A stretch of 64,000 nucleotides of DNA from Cognataquiflexum aquatile (GCF_003316845.1 NZ_QMIK01000007.1:62001-126000), one strand, 5' to 3'. Counted from the first letter of the stretch, positions 56,159 to 64,000 are shown. Notes: generated by a model not told the origin, from the sequence alone. A program made the numbers and translations.

Positions 56159-57535
56159 ATGGGAAGAATTCTGATTTTAACCATCTCTATTATTCTAAGC
56201 TTAGATCTCCTTGGTTTTTCTCAAGATGACCGGCCCAATATCATTTTCATCCTCACAGATGATCAAAGATGGGATGCTTTGGGATTTGCGGGTAACCAAT
56301 TGATCTTTACCCCTGAAATCGACCGACTTGCCTCGGAAGGGATATTTTTTGAAAATGCCTTTGTAACCACTCCTATCTGTGCGGCGAGTAGGGCCAGCAT
56401 TTTAACAGGAACTTATGAAAGAACACATGGGTATACTTTTGGACAAGGGGAAATCAAGCAGCCATTTATTGATCAATCCTATCCTGCTTTGATGAGAAAT
56501 AGCGGTTACAACACCGGCTTTTTCGGAAAATTCGGTGTCAATTATTCTGGTTTCGAGGAGCTATTTGATATTGGCGAGAATTACGACCGATTGGATCGCT
56601 ACAAAGATAGAAGGGGCTATTTCTTTAAAACACTTGGTATGGATACGGTTCATTTGACCCGCTATACGGGCCAAAAAGCGATTGAGTTTATCCGCCAAGC
56701 ACCCAAAGAAAAACCATTTATGCTTTCTTTAAGTTTCAGTGCCCCGCATGCCCATGATCCGGCAGAGGAGCAATATTTTTGGGAGAAGGAATTTGATTCT
56801 TTGTATGCATCACAATATTTTCCCGAGCCTCCTTTAAGTGATCAGGAATATCTTGATGCGCTACCTCCCTATGTTCGGGAAGGTGAAAACCGTAAACGTT
56901 GGCATTGGAGATTCGACACAAAGGAAAAATACCAAAGGAGTATGAAGGGATACTTTAGGATGATTTCTGAAATTGATCATGAAATCGGGTTGATAAGGAA
57001 AGAGTTATCAAAACAGGGAAAGGATAAAAATACAGTTATCATTTTTATGAGTGACAACGGCTATTTTTTGGGAGAGCGCCAACTGGCCGGAAAGTGGTTG
57101 ATGTATGATAATTCCCTTAGGGTTCCGATGATCATTTATGATCCCCGATCTGTCCAAGCCCGAAAAGTAAAAGACCTGGTTTTGAATATTGATATAGCAC
57201 CGACCATTTTTGACCTTGCCGGGCTTGATAAACCAAATTCTTGGCAAGGTCTAAGTTTAGCCGGATTTTTAGAAGAAAACAGTCCTAATTTGGGTCGGGA
57301 GGATTTTATTTGTGAACACCTTTGGCAGGTGGATATTATACCGCCAAGTGAAGGCCTTAGGACCGAGGACTGGAAATATTTCCGTTACATCAATGATCCT
57401 CAGCATGAGGAATTATATGATTTGAAATCAGATCCCTTAGAAAAGAATAACCTTGCCTTGAACCCTAAATTCAATGGCAGATTAATGGAAATGAGGAGAA
57501 AATTTGAGAATAAAGAAAAGGAGTTGAGAAATTAA
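56159..57535 (+). CDS. Secreted sulfatase
   Basis: A 458-residue sulfatase with a signal peptide (about 1-22, ending GFSQ). Asp34-Asp35 in ILTDDQRWD bind calcium and CAASRASILTG holds Cys74, which must become formylglycine. This motif has Ala where Pro is usual (CxPSR), a variation known in the family. The sulfated substrate is unknown. Its stop codon is shared in antisense with the stop of the alpha/beta hydrolase gene (TTAA at 57532-57535). Confidence 0.92.
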   Translation: MGRILILTISIILSLDLLGFSQDDRPNIIFILTDDQRWDALGFAGNQLIFTPEIDRLASEGIFFENAFVTTPICAASRASILTGTYERTHGYTFGQGEIKQPFIDQSYPALMRNSGYNTGFFGKFGVNYSGFEELFDIGENYDRLDRYKDRRGYFFKTLGMDTVHLTRYTGQKAIEFIRQAPKEKPFMLSLSFSAPHAHDPAEEQYFWEKEFDSLYASQYFPEPPLSDQEYLDALPPYVREGENRKRWHWRFDTKEKYQRSMKGYFRMISEIDHEIGLIRKELSKQGKDKNTVIIFMSDNGYFLGERQLAGKWLMYDNSLRVPMIIYDPRSVQARKVKDLVLNIDIAPTIFDLAGLDKPNSWQGLSLAGFLEENSPNLGREDFICEHLWQVDIIPPSEGLRTEDWKYFRYINDPQHEELYDLKSDPLEKNNLALNPKFNGRLMEMRRKFENKEKELRN

Positions 57536-58353
57536 ACCTGGATGGATCCATTTGGATTCTTCAACCATTGATCAACCCTGTCATTAAATTCCTCCAGGTT
57601 TTCCCAATGGAAAGCATGGCCACTTTTCTCATAGATATGCAATACCGAATTAGGAATTGCAGCGGCTACTTCCTTGGTCATCCATACAGGCGTAAAAATA
57701 TCCTCTTCACCACCCAAGACTAAAACCGGGCAATTCACTTTTGCCAAATCCGAAAGTACATCATGTGTCACACAAGCAGCAGCCTGTCCTTCCAATCCGA
57801 TCAGCGGTTGAGGATTCGGATCCAAAGCGGCATTTTTCCTGTCTTCCAACAGACCCGCATGAAATTCCTCATTGTCCCATGATTGCTTGGAAAAAATCAA
57901 TAACTGGATATAAACGCTGAATTCTTCAGGTTTCAATCTTGCTTTGCAGTCCTTCATGTGTTGGAAAATCGCCTTGGCAGAATTGTCACAACGTGCCCAA
58001 GGACACATCAGCACCATGGCTTTGACCCTTGTAGGAAAATGGATCGCCATCTGTTGGGCGATGATGCTGCCCATGGATACGCCGGCTACTTTGACCGCAC
58101 CCAAACCCAAGTGATCCAACACGCCGATGCAGTCCTGCGCCATCTGAAGGGAAGTATATGGACCTGCAGGCTTGTCGGATTTGCCGACTCCCCTGTTGTC
58201 CACGAGGATACAGCGAAAGGATTTTGCCCAATGGGCAACATGTTTTTCCCAGACGCTTCCCGGGGCAGTGATTCCCATGATCAGGAGCAGCGGTTCTCCC
58301 GAGCCCTTTTCTTCAAAGTAGATGTTGGTTCCGTTGGTGGTTATGGTTGGCAT
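57532..58353 (-). CDS. Alpha/beta hydrolase
   Basis: A 273-residue cytosolic protein of the alpha/beta hydrolase fold. The oxyanion region is GEPLLLIMGITAPGSVW, the nucleophile elbow VAGVSMGSIIAQQM, the acid Asp in EEDIFTPVW and the base His in SGHAFHWENLEE. Similar to esterases or C-C bond hydrolases; the substrate is open. It converges on the sulfatase gene with a 4-base overlap and is preceded by a seven-base repeat spacer. Confidence 0.87.
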   Translation of the reverse strand: MPTITTNGTNIYFEEKGSGEPLLLIMGITAPGSVWEKHVAHWAKSFRCILVDNRGVGKSDKPAGPYTSLQMAQDCIGVLDHLGLGAVKVAGVSMGSIIAQQMAIHFPTRVKAMVLMCPWARCDNSAKAIFQHMKDCKARLKPEEFSVYIQLLIFSKQSWDNEEFHAGLLEDRKNAALDPNPQPLIGLEGQAAACVTHDVLSDLAKVNCPVLVLGGEEDIFTPVWMTKEVAAAIPNSVLHIYEKSGHAFHWENLEEFNDRVDQWLKNPNGSIQV

Positions 58354-58365
58354 TTTTTAAAGAAT

Positions 58366-58400
58366 GGTTATTGGTTATTTGTTAATGGTTAAGGGTTGTA
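58366..58400. repeat. Seven-base repeat array (ggttatt type)
   Basis: ggttatt, ggttatt, tgttaat, ggttaag and ggttgta follow with an exact period of seven, 13 bases before the start of the alpha/beta hydrolase gene on the minus strand. Part of the 58354-58662 gap, which has no gene. Confidence 0.72.
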
Positions 58401-58502
58401 ATGGTTCTAGTTGTTCTAGTGGTTGGCAGACAAGACTAGTCTAATTGTTTGTGCTTTTATCAATGTTTTTGGATTGCCATAATATTCAGAATTTGGCTTC
58501 CC

Positions 58503-58665
58503 GTCTTGAATCTTATGTCTTGTGTCTTGTGTCAAATTTCTCGCTTCTTGGTCCACACACCTTTACCCCTACTTTTATCTTCGTCAACATCGGTCATCCG
58601 ACATTTTCCCAGTCTCGCTTCTCCTTCTCGTTTCTAGCATCTCATATCTCACGTCTCATATCTCA
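58503..58665. repeat. Two seven-base repeat arrays in the 309-base gap
   Basis: At 58503-58537 the heptads gtcttga, atcttat, gtcttgt, gtcttgt and gtcaaat follow exactly. At 58638-58665 come catctca, tatctca, cgtctca and tatctca, all NNTCTCA. The last TCA is, on the minus strand, the TGA stop codon of the sugar isomerase gene. The sequence between (58538-58637) shows no gene or hairpin. The gap 58354-58662 thus consists largely of heptad spacers. Confidence 0.72.
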
Positions 58666-59490
58666 AATCTTCAAACTCGGAACAAGCGTTTCCTGGATCC
58701 ATTTTCCGTCGTGCAAAGTGACAAAATCAGGATCTTCCAAGGCTTCTTTTCCCTCGTCCTCACAGATGATCCAACCTGCATAACCGATTTCCTTGAGCCA
58801 CTGCGTGATTCCGATCAGGTCGACTTTTCCTTTTCCCATCAGGGCAAACTCCGGATTTCCATCCCAATCTTTGTAATGCACATGGTTGATGATGGATTGG
58901 TATTCTTTCATTTTGGCAAGGGGATCCATGCCGCCGTTGATGATGTGGCCGACGTCAGGACACCAACCTGTGGCAGACAGGTCAAGTCCCTCCAGGATGA
59001 CTTTGTAATCGTCCTCTGTCCTCGTGATGGAGGTATGGGGGGAATTTGGGTGGAAACTGCTTTCGACTCCTTTTTCTTTGGCCCTTCGGGAAACCCTGTT
59101 CACGATATCTGTAAGGCTTTTTCTTCGCTGCACGATATCATGTCTGCCGGTTGGAATCTGAACCGTACAAAGGACCGAGCCTGGAAAACGCTGCAGCAAA
59201 TCGATCGCATTGTCTGCGACCTTCCGCTCTTCCTCAGTTTCTTCTTTACCGTTCCAGTCCAAAGCCAAGGCTACCGCGGCCAGTTCAATGCCCTGTTCTT
59301 TGAGTTTTTCTTCCAACAAAACCGGATCCGACAATTTGCCCATCCAGGAAAAAATAGGTTGGATTCCGGTAAAACCTGCCTTGGCTATGATCTCGATCAT
59401 ATGTCCCAACTGGTCTTTGTAGGTTTCTCCGTTGTTGTTCATATACCAGGTATACACCTCAGCACCGAATTTGAATGGTAGTTTTTGCAT
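58663..59490 (-). CDS. Sugar phosphate isomerase/epimerase (TIM barrel), second copy
   Basis: A 275-residue TIM-barrel protein of the xylose isomerase-like family. Candidate metal ligands lie in FHPNSPHTSI, WCPDVGHIINGG (Asp, His), NHVHYKDWDG and IICEDEGKEAL (Glu). No signal peptide. Only distantly similar to the isomerase at 55253-56104. Its stop codon is formed by the last unit of a heptad repeat. It may act in the same sugar pathway as its paralogue, inferred from proximity only. Confidence 0.86.
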   Translation of the reverse strand: MQKLPFKFGAEVYTWYMNNNGETYKDQLGHMIEIIAKAGFTGIQPIFSWMGKLSDPVLLEEKLKEQGIELAAVALALDWNGKEETEEERKVADNAIDLLQRFPGSVLCTVQIPTGRHDIVQRRKSLTDIVNRVSRRAKEKGVESSFHPNSPHTSITRTEDDYKVILEGLDLSATGWCPDVGHIINGGMDPLAKMKEYQSIINHVHYKDWDGNPEFALMGKGKVDLIGITQWLKEIGYAGWIICEDEGKEALEDPDFVTLHDGKWIQETLVPSLKI

Positions 59491-59526
59491 GGTTTTATTT
59501 TTGGGGTTTTGATGATTTTAAAGCGA

Positions 59527-60660
59527 CTAACTGTTCCATTTTTGTAATTCATTGGTAATAAATGCTTCAAGTATTTCCTTTTTGGGCAATTCCAGTAGGT
59601 ATTTGGAAACGAATAATTTGTTGTCCATGCCTGTGGTGGCGAACTCTACCAACGCAGTGTTTTTGTTGGTGACCAATAATATCCCAACTGTGGGATTATC
59701 ATCACTTTGCATTACGTTGGCTTTGTAATAGTTTACATAAGTATTGAGTTGCCCGATATTGTGATGGTTAAAGTCCTCGACTTTTAGCTCTACCAAAACA
59801 TGACATTTGAGGATGCGGTGGTAAAATACCAAGTCAATAAAAAAATACTCATCTCCGATCAGGATTTTCTTTTGTCGGGCCTCCAGGCAAAAACCATGTC
59901 CCATTTCCATCATAAAATCCTGTAAATGGTCAAGCAAGGCTGATTCCAAATCATTTTCCTCCACCGCATCTTTAGCCTTCAATCCCAAAAATTCAAATGC
60001 ATAGACAGATTTCACTATATCTGAAGGATTGGCGACTTCTGCCTTTTGTTGGGTGATTTGGCTGAGCATTTCAGGCTTGATGCTCATTCCACTTCGTTCG
60101 TAATACAGGCTGTTAATTTGGCGTTTGAGTTCTCGGACGCTCCAAGTGCCTTTGATGCATTCGAGTTCGTAGAATGTCCGCTTTAAATTATCTTGAATTT
60201 TGATCAATTCCACAAAATGTGTGAAGGACATTTTACTTACCAATACACTCCCATTTATTTGGCTTACAGCATATTTAGATTCGGAGGTCGGTGACCTCAA
60301 AATTGGCAATGATTTTTCTATTTGAGATTTTGGGGTCAGTGACCCAAGAATTTGAAATGGTAAAAGATTATTGAATTCTTGGGTCATTGACCCAAGAATT
60401 TGCGGATAGCAAAAATAAAACTGCCGACAGCGCGAGAGTTCAGCAGACACTAACCCCTTTATTTTGATTTCAAGTGATAACTTCTTGAGCAGTTCAGTGC
60501 CATAAGATGCCCTATCCTCTCCCTTTTGCTCGAACTCTACAATATAGTACCCGATCAGCCAATTTCTTAAAGTCAGCGATACATTAACAGCTTTGAGCGC
60601 CTGCTGCTGAAAGTGGCTATGGGTTTTGGAAATTGTATCTATTAAAAGTTCAAAGTTCAT
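59527..60660 (-). CDS. DUF1016/YhcG-like PD-(D/E)XK nuclease protein
   Basis: A 377-residue protein from MNFELLIDTI at 60660 (the frame reaches 60717, but that start is less conserved). An N-terminal DUF1016-N region (SLTLRNWLIGYYIVEFEQ and RCRQFYFCYPQI) precedes a C-terminal PD-(D/E)XK nuclease-like domain, with FFIDLVFYHRILKCHVLVEL and Lys/Asp as active-site candidates. Between them lies a 16-residue unit repeated about three times, built on (I)LGS-x-T and encoded by palindromic DNA. Function is unknown; related proteins lie near restriction or defence genes. Confidence 0.85.
   Translation of the reverse strand: MNFELLIDTISKTHSHFQQQALKAVNVSLTLRNWLIGYYIVEFEQKGEDRASYGTELLKKLSLEIKIKGLVSAELSRCRQFYFCYPQILGSMTQEFNNLLPFQILGSLTPKSQIEKSLPILRSPTSESKYAVSQINGSVLVSKMSFTHFVELIKIQDNLKRTFYELECIKGTWSVRELKRQINSLYYERSGMSIKPEMLSQITQQKAEVANPSDIVKSVYAFEFLGLKAKDAVEENDLESALLDHLQDFMMEMGHGFCLEARQKKILIGDEYFFIDLVFYHRILKCHVLVELKVEDFNHHNIGQLNTYVNYYKANVMQSDDNPTVGILLVTNKNTALVEFATTGMDNKLFVSKYLLELPKKEILEAFITNELQKWNS
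60284..60400. repeat. Three palindromic coding repeats inside the DUF1016 gene
   Basis: The DNA contains gaggtc-ggt-gacctc (60284-60298), gggtc-agt-gaccc (60333-60345) and aattcttgggtc-att-gacccaagaatt (60374-60400), spaced about 48 bases apart. Each encodes a (L)GS(L/M)T-like segment of the 16-residue protein repeat. Multiples of three and conserved frame show that the repeats stayed in coding phase. Confidence 0.82.
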
Positions 60661-60729
60661 TTCTATATCGTATTTACGTATTCCCAATTTGTTAAAAACC
60701 AACTCACTACCAATCAAAAAAATCGTTAA

Positions 60730-60751
60730 ACGTCCGTGAAGACACGGACGT
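60730..60751 (-). terminator. Terminator-like hairpin after the NTF2-like gene
   Basis: A 9-bp perfect stem, acgtccgtg (60730-60738) with cacggacgt (60743-60751), and a 4-base loop, 25 bases after the stop codon. A U-rich stretch follows only after several bases, so it may be a dispersed palindrome instead of a classical terminator. Confidence 0.6.
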
Positions 60752-60776
60752 GGCGCGGTTATTTTAAGTTAACACC

Positions 60777-61229
60777 TCACTTGCCCTTCAATTCCTCATC
60801 AGGGATTGCCATGGTATGGTTGGCCAAAAGCTTGTACTGACCCTTTTCTTTGACATAGGTCCGCATAAAGTGGTAGGTGACCGGACTTGGTCCTCGGTCC
60901 ACTACCGTATAGCCACTCACCACGGCGGTATTTCCCAAAACCACCACCTTATGGTCACGGGAAACCCTTCCTCTTGTATCATTCGGCTGACCAGATTGAA
61001 TCCGCTTGGCCTTGGCCACGACCGCTTCCCGTCCATCAATAAGACTTGCATGGTTGTGAACCCACACAAAATCGACAGCCAGTAGGTTGGACAAAAAATC
61101 AACATCAGATTCCAAAAGGGCTTTTTCCCATCCAAGGTCCAGGTCGATAAGTTTTTGATGATCTTGGGTTTGGGCTACTGATGGGAAAATCAGGAAGCAG
61201 AGGAATATTATTGTGGCGAGTTTTTTCAT
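60777..61229 (-). CDS. Secreted NTF2/SnoaL-like protein (DUF4440 type)
   Basis: A 150-residue protein with a signal peptide (residues 1-19, ending SVAQ). The DUF4440/NTF2-like fold shows LIDLDLGWEKALLESDVDFL and VAVDFVWVHNHASLIDGREA, then a beta-sheet with AVVSGYTVVDRGPSP. Some members act as isomerases or dehydratases of small molecules, but no catalytic pair can be named here. Separated from the M24 aminopeptidase gene only by a heptad repeat. Confidence 0.8.
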   Translation of the reverse strand: MKKLATIIFLCFLIFPSVAQTQDHQKLIDLDLGWEKALLESDVDFLSNLLAVDFVWVHNHASLIDGREAVVAKAKRIQSGQPNDTRGRVSRDHKVVVLGNTAVVSGYTVVDRGPSPVTYHFMRTYVKEKGQYKLLANHTMAIPDEELKGK

Positions 61230-61276
61230 GGTTATTGGGTTATTGGTTATTGGTTAATGGGTTATTGGGTTATTGG
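61230..61276. repeat. Seven- and eight-base repeat array filling an intergenic gap
   Basis: ggttatt, gggttatt, ggttatt, ggttaat, gggttatt, gggttatt and gg follow in tandem, exactly filling the gap between the NTF2-like gene start (61229) and the end of the M24 peptidase gene; one unit supplies the peptidase stop codon (61270-61272). Confidence 0.72.
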
Positions 61277-62670
61277 ATTGCTTTTGCTCTGATATTTTCA
61301 ACATCCATGATTTCTATTGGTAATGGTTCTCCCAAAATCCTGGAACCGGTGTCTGTAATCACAAACCCATCTTCCACCCTGATCCCGCCAAAATCCCTGA
61401 AATGAGCAAGCTTTTCATAATCAATAAAATTACTGTGCAGATTTTCTGCCTGCCATTGATCGATCAGCTTTGGGATAAAATAGATTCCCGGTTCGATCGT
61501 GACACAATAACCCTTCTCCAGTTCTTTGCCCAAGCGGAGAGACCTCAGACCAAATTGACTGCTTTTTTTCAGTTCATCTGTATATCCTACATATTCCTCT
61601 CCCAAGTCCTCCATATCGTGCACATCCATACCCAACATGTGTCCCAAACCACATTGGAAAAACAAGGCGTGAGCTCCCTGATTTACTGCTTCATCCAAGT
61701 TGCCCTTCATGATCCCAAGTTCTTTAAGACCTTCTGCGAGTTTTCTACAGGCCAAAAGGTGAATTTCCTTGAACATTACTCCCGGTTTTAAGGCAGCAAC
61801 TGCGGCGTGATAGGCATTCAGTATAATCCGATAGATTTCCCTTTGCCCATCAGAAAATCTTGATCCCACAGGAATGGTCCGTGTAATGTCGCCTGCATAA
61901 TGGGAAGCTGATTCAGCACCAAAATCCCCCAAAAGCATTTTTCCTTTGACCAGGGTATTGGAATAATTGTGATTGTGTAGAATCTGTCCGTCAATGGTAA
62001 TGATAGGCGGAAAAGATAAACTTCCACCTGAGGAAATCGCTTCACCGGTCACCAAGCCCAAGAGTTCGAATTCCTTCATTCCGGGTTTGGCAGCTGACAT
62101 TAATTTTTGGTGCATTTTTACGCTGATGTTCACCGCTTTGGTCAACTCCCGGATTTCCTCCTCAGACTTGATAGACCTTAGCGAAACAACTGCTTTGATA
62201 AACTCTACCGAGACAAGGGAATGAATCTCTTGATGGTTCTTTTTAAGCCAAACGGCTAGTTTTTGAAGATTTTCAGGCCTATAGGGAGGAAGGAAATGGA
62301 TTCGCTGATCTCTGCCAGATGTCAAAAAACTACCTATCTCACTTTTTGATTTGGTGTAACTCATTCCAACCTCGTTTGCCAAATCTGACAAAGGAGGATG
62401 GGAACCTTGCCACACCGTTTCTTCAACAGTCAAATTATCCCCATAGAGGATTTCAATATCCTGATCAATATCAATGACAGCAGTGAGACCCGGCATATCC
62501 AGTCCAAAAAAATAAAGGAAAGTACTATCCTGTCTAAATGGATACCAGTTGTCTTTGAAATTGACACTGCTTTCTTCATTTCCCAAAAAAAGGAGGACTC
62601 CGGAGCCAATCATTTTCTTTAACCGGTTTCTTCTTTCTATATATGTTTCTTTCGAAAAGGTGGTTTGCAT
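61270..62670 (-). CDS. Xaa-Pro aminopeptidase-like M24 peptidase
   Basis: A 466-residue protein from the start MQTTFSKETY at 62670 (a longer frame to 62688 adds six residues). An N-terminal creatinase-type domain precedes the M24 domain. All five metal ligands are visible: the two Asp in LLGDFGAESASHYAGDITRT, His in CGLGHMLGMDVHDMED, Glu in TIEPGIYF and Glu in FGGIRVEDGFVIT. It removes N-terminal residues before proline. Cytosolic; no signal peptide. Confidence 0.93.
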   Translation of the reverse strand: MQTTFSKETYIERRNRLKKMIGSGVLLFLGNEESSVNFKDNWYPFRQDSTFLYFFGLDMPGLTAVIDIDQDIEILYGDNLTVEETVWQGSHPPLSDLANEVGMSYTKSKSEIGSFLTSGRDQRIHFLPPYRPENLQKLAVWLKKNHQEIHSLVSVEFIKAVVSLRSIKSEEEIRELTKAVNISVKMHQKLMSAAKPGMKEFELLGLVTGEAISSGGSLSFPPIITIDGQILHNHNYSNTLVKGKMLLGDFGAESASHYAGDITRTIPVGSRFSDGQREIYRIILNAYHAAVAALKPGVMFKEIHLLACRKLAEGLKELGIMKGNLDEAVNQGAHALFFQCGLGHMLGMDVHDMEDLGEEYVGYTDELKKSSQFGLRSLRLGKELEKGYCVTIEPGIYFIPKLIDQWQAENLHSNFIDYEKLAHFRDFGGIRVEDGFVITDTGSRILGEPLPIEIMDVENIRAKAIQ

Positions 62671-62982
62671 ACTTTTTTCTTTGACCAAAAATCAGTTCCC
62701 ATCCAAGATAGAAATTACATTTTAGCAATTCAAAAACCAATGATAAAATCCCTCCACCCACTCCATGAATGGTCAGCTTACATTCTTTTCTTCAGATTAA
62801 CGGATTGGTTTGAACCACAAACCTGCAATGAAAAAACTGCAACCCGGTCGGGCTAAATGCCGGAGGTATTTCATTTCGAGGAATTTAATTTTACCAAATG
62901 CAATAAATTGGTTTAAAGAATTTGGGGAATGACAATTTTCAAAGGTTTAAGTTTTATATTTAAGTAGAAAACAGAAAGTATC
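62671..62982. other. 312-base gap without a recognised gene
   Basis: Between the M24 gene start and the serine dehydratase gene I see no open frame of note. A small palindrome, cccg-gt-cggg (62843-62852), is present. AT-rich sequence ahead of 62983 probably holds the dehydratase promoter, but no exact TTG/TAnnTTTG pair was found. Confidence 0.5.
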
Positions 62983-64000
62983 ATGAACTATCCCAGCATA
63001 TTTAATGACGTCATCGGCCCTGTCATGAGAGGCCCATCCAGTTCCCATTGTGCTGCTTCGCTGAGAATCGGGAGGATTTGCCATGACCTGATGGATGGCA
63101 GGATTTCAGAAATCCAGATAGATTTTGACCCTAACGGTTCTTTGGCTACCACGCACAAAGAACAAGGTTCGGATATGGGCTTATTTGGTGGTTTTTTGGG
63201 TTGGGAAGCCTATGATGAGCGTTTGGTCAATTCTGAAATGCACATCGGTGCTGCCGGGATCAAGGTTAAAATAGACATCAAAGACATACAGGCAGAGCAT
63301 CCAAATACCTATAAAATCACCTTGCACAATCCTTGGGAGACCCATCAGGTTATTGCCATTTCAACCGGCGGAGGGATGATTGAAGTCATCGAAATCGATG
63401 GGGCAAAGGTTTCCTTGGCAGGTGATTGTTTTGTTTCCTTGTTTTATTCCAAAGACAAACAAAAGCTCAAAAGCTACCTTCAGCAATCCGACATCCTCGG
63501 AGAGATGGAAATTCACACGGAAGAAGGGGATTTTTTAGCGTTAAAATCCCAAAGCTTTTTGGATGAAACGCTGATTGAAGAAATAAAGACCATTGAGGGA
63601 GTTTCTCAAGTCAAACAGATAAAGCCTGTTTTGCCTGTACTTACCAGAACCAACCAAACAGTCCCTTTCATTACCTGTGATGAAATGCTGGCTTACAATC
63701 GGGACAAGAATTTGAGTTTATGGGAATTGGCTGTGCGGTATGAAAGTATCCGGGGCAACATTACCTCTGTGGAAGTCCTTTCCAAAATGAACGAAATCCG
63801 GATCATTCTCAAAAATGCGGTAGAAACCGGACTCAAAGGAACTTCCTTTGAGGATAGAATCTTGGGTCCCCAATCGGTAAAATTCAAGTCCATGATGGAG
63901 GACAAAAAACTGATTGACGGGAATGTTTTGAACCGGATTATCATGTATGTGTCCGCCATCATGGAGGTCAAGAGTTCCATGGGAGTAATCGTGGCGGCAC
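62983..64000 (+). CDS. L-serine dehydratase, iron-sulfur type (cut by window edge)
   Basis: The start ATG at 62983 (MNYPSIFNDVIGPVMRGPSS) is followed by 339 codons up to the window end with no stop. The N-terminal part is the SDH beta domain (GPSSSHCAASLRIGRI, HIGAAGIKVKI), then a linker with an ACT-like section, then the start of the alpha domain (LWELAVRYESIRGNI). The enzyme converts L-serine to pyruvate and ammonia and uses a 4Fe-4S cluster, whose cysteines would lie beyond the window. A fused single-chain form is typical. Product name is clear; symbol (sdaA type) not assigned with certainty. Confidence 0.93.
   Translation, partial: MNYPSIFNDVIGPVMRGPSSSHCAASLRIGRICHDLMDGRISEIQIDFDPNGSLATTHKEQGSDMGLFGGFLGWEAYDERLVNSEMHIGAAGIKVKIDIKDIQAEHPNTYKITLHNPWETHQVIAISTGGGMIEVIEIDGAKVSLAGDCFVSLFYSKDKQKLKSYLQQSDILGEMEIHTEEGDFLALKSQSFLDETLIEEIKTIEGVSQVKQIKPVLPVLTRTNQTVPFITCDEMLAYNRDKNLSLWELAVRYESIRGNITSVEVLSKMNEIRIILKNAVETGLKGTSFEDRILGPQSVKFKSMMEDKKLIDGNVLNRIIMYVSAIMEVKSSMGVIVAA

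Noticed and set aside
58522-59481. A 319-codon open frame on the plus strand opposite the second sugar isomerase
   Set aside because: It is antisense to a conserved gene and starts within the heptad repeat gap; no domain is visible.
1-64000. tRNA, rRNA, insertion sequence, prophage or integron
   Set aside because: No cloverleaf, rRNA, transposase, integrase or flanking duplication was recognised on either strand.

Overview
The window looks like a chromosomal segment of a Bacteroidota bacterium, most likely from the Cyclobacteriaceae/Algoriphagus neighbourhood. The evidence is the gene set: a rplM-rpsI-rpsB-tsf run, DUF349, DUF2795, DUF4230 and DUF1684 proteins, a PorT-like barrel, a SusC-like receptor, and lipoprotein signals. 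Several promoters also fit the Bacteroidota form TTG-N17-20-TAnnTTTG. The sequence is moderately AT-rich, and Shine-Dalgarno sites are weak or absent. I found no tRNA, rRNA, CRISPR array, transposase or integrase.

Layout. 1-12.5 kb is mostly core genes on the minus strand: the tail of an ABC-F ATPase, a secreted M20 peptidase, a PIN toxin-antitoxin pair, an MtfA-like peptidase, a pheT / coiled-coil protein / zapA / rny operon, radC with a DUF1684 lipid-anchored-type protein, rpsT, a zinc phospholipase C/S1-P1-like protein and an aminotransferase. 12.6-14.2 kb is an AAA+ DUF4143 ATPase gene preceded by a four-copy ~33-bp tandem repeat. 14.3-32.5 kb is again housekeeping: ettA, DUF349, DUF2795, a LiaF-like/LytS/LytTR operon, ispD, queA, an FtsX-type permease, recA, DUF3108, a PhoB/PhoR-like pair, a HipA-like kinase with a DUF3037 partner, an RluA-type synthase and the ribosomal rplM-rpsI-rpsB-tsf operon.

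32.5-63 kb is accessory and catabolic: two sulfatases, a type II-like restriction-modification pair, an acetylxylan-esterase-like hydrolase, an S9 peptidase followed by the relic of a lost S9 paralogue, a tricorn-like S41 protease, an esterase, a DUF1593 glycoside/nucleoside-hydrolase-like protein, a barrel plus M43 metalloprotease lipoprotein operon, a PIN toxin gene broken by an in-frame stop beside an intact antitoxin, a ThuA protein, an orphan SusC-like receptor, two sugar isomerase/epimerases, two alpha/beta hydrolases, a DUF1016 nuclease with internal palindromic coding repeats, an NTF2-like protein and an M24 aminopeptidase. The window ends inside an L-serine dehydratase gene.

The accessory half reads as scattered scavenging functions for sulfated or acylated sugars and peptides, not one compact polysaccharide locus. 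The most unusual non-coding signals are the ~33-bp array at 12678-12793 and exact seven-base-period repeats that fill several intergenic gaps and run into stop codons. Others are the coding palindromes in the DUF1016 gene, the S9 relic at 41254-41304 and the nonsense-interrupted PIN toxin at 50594-51031.
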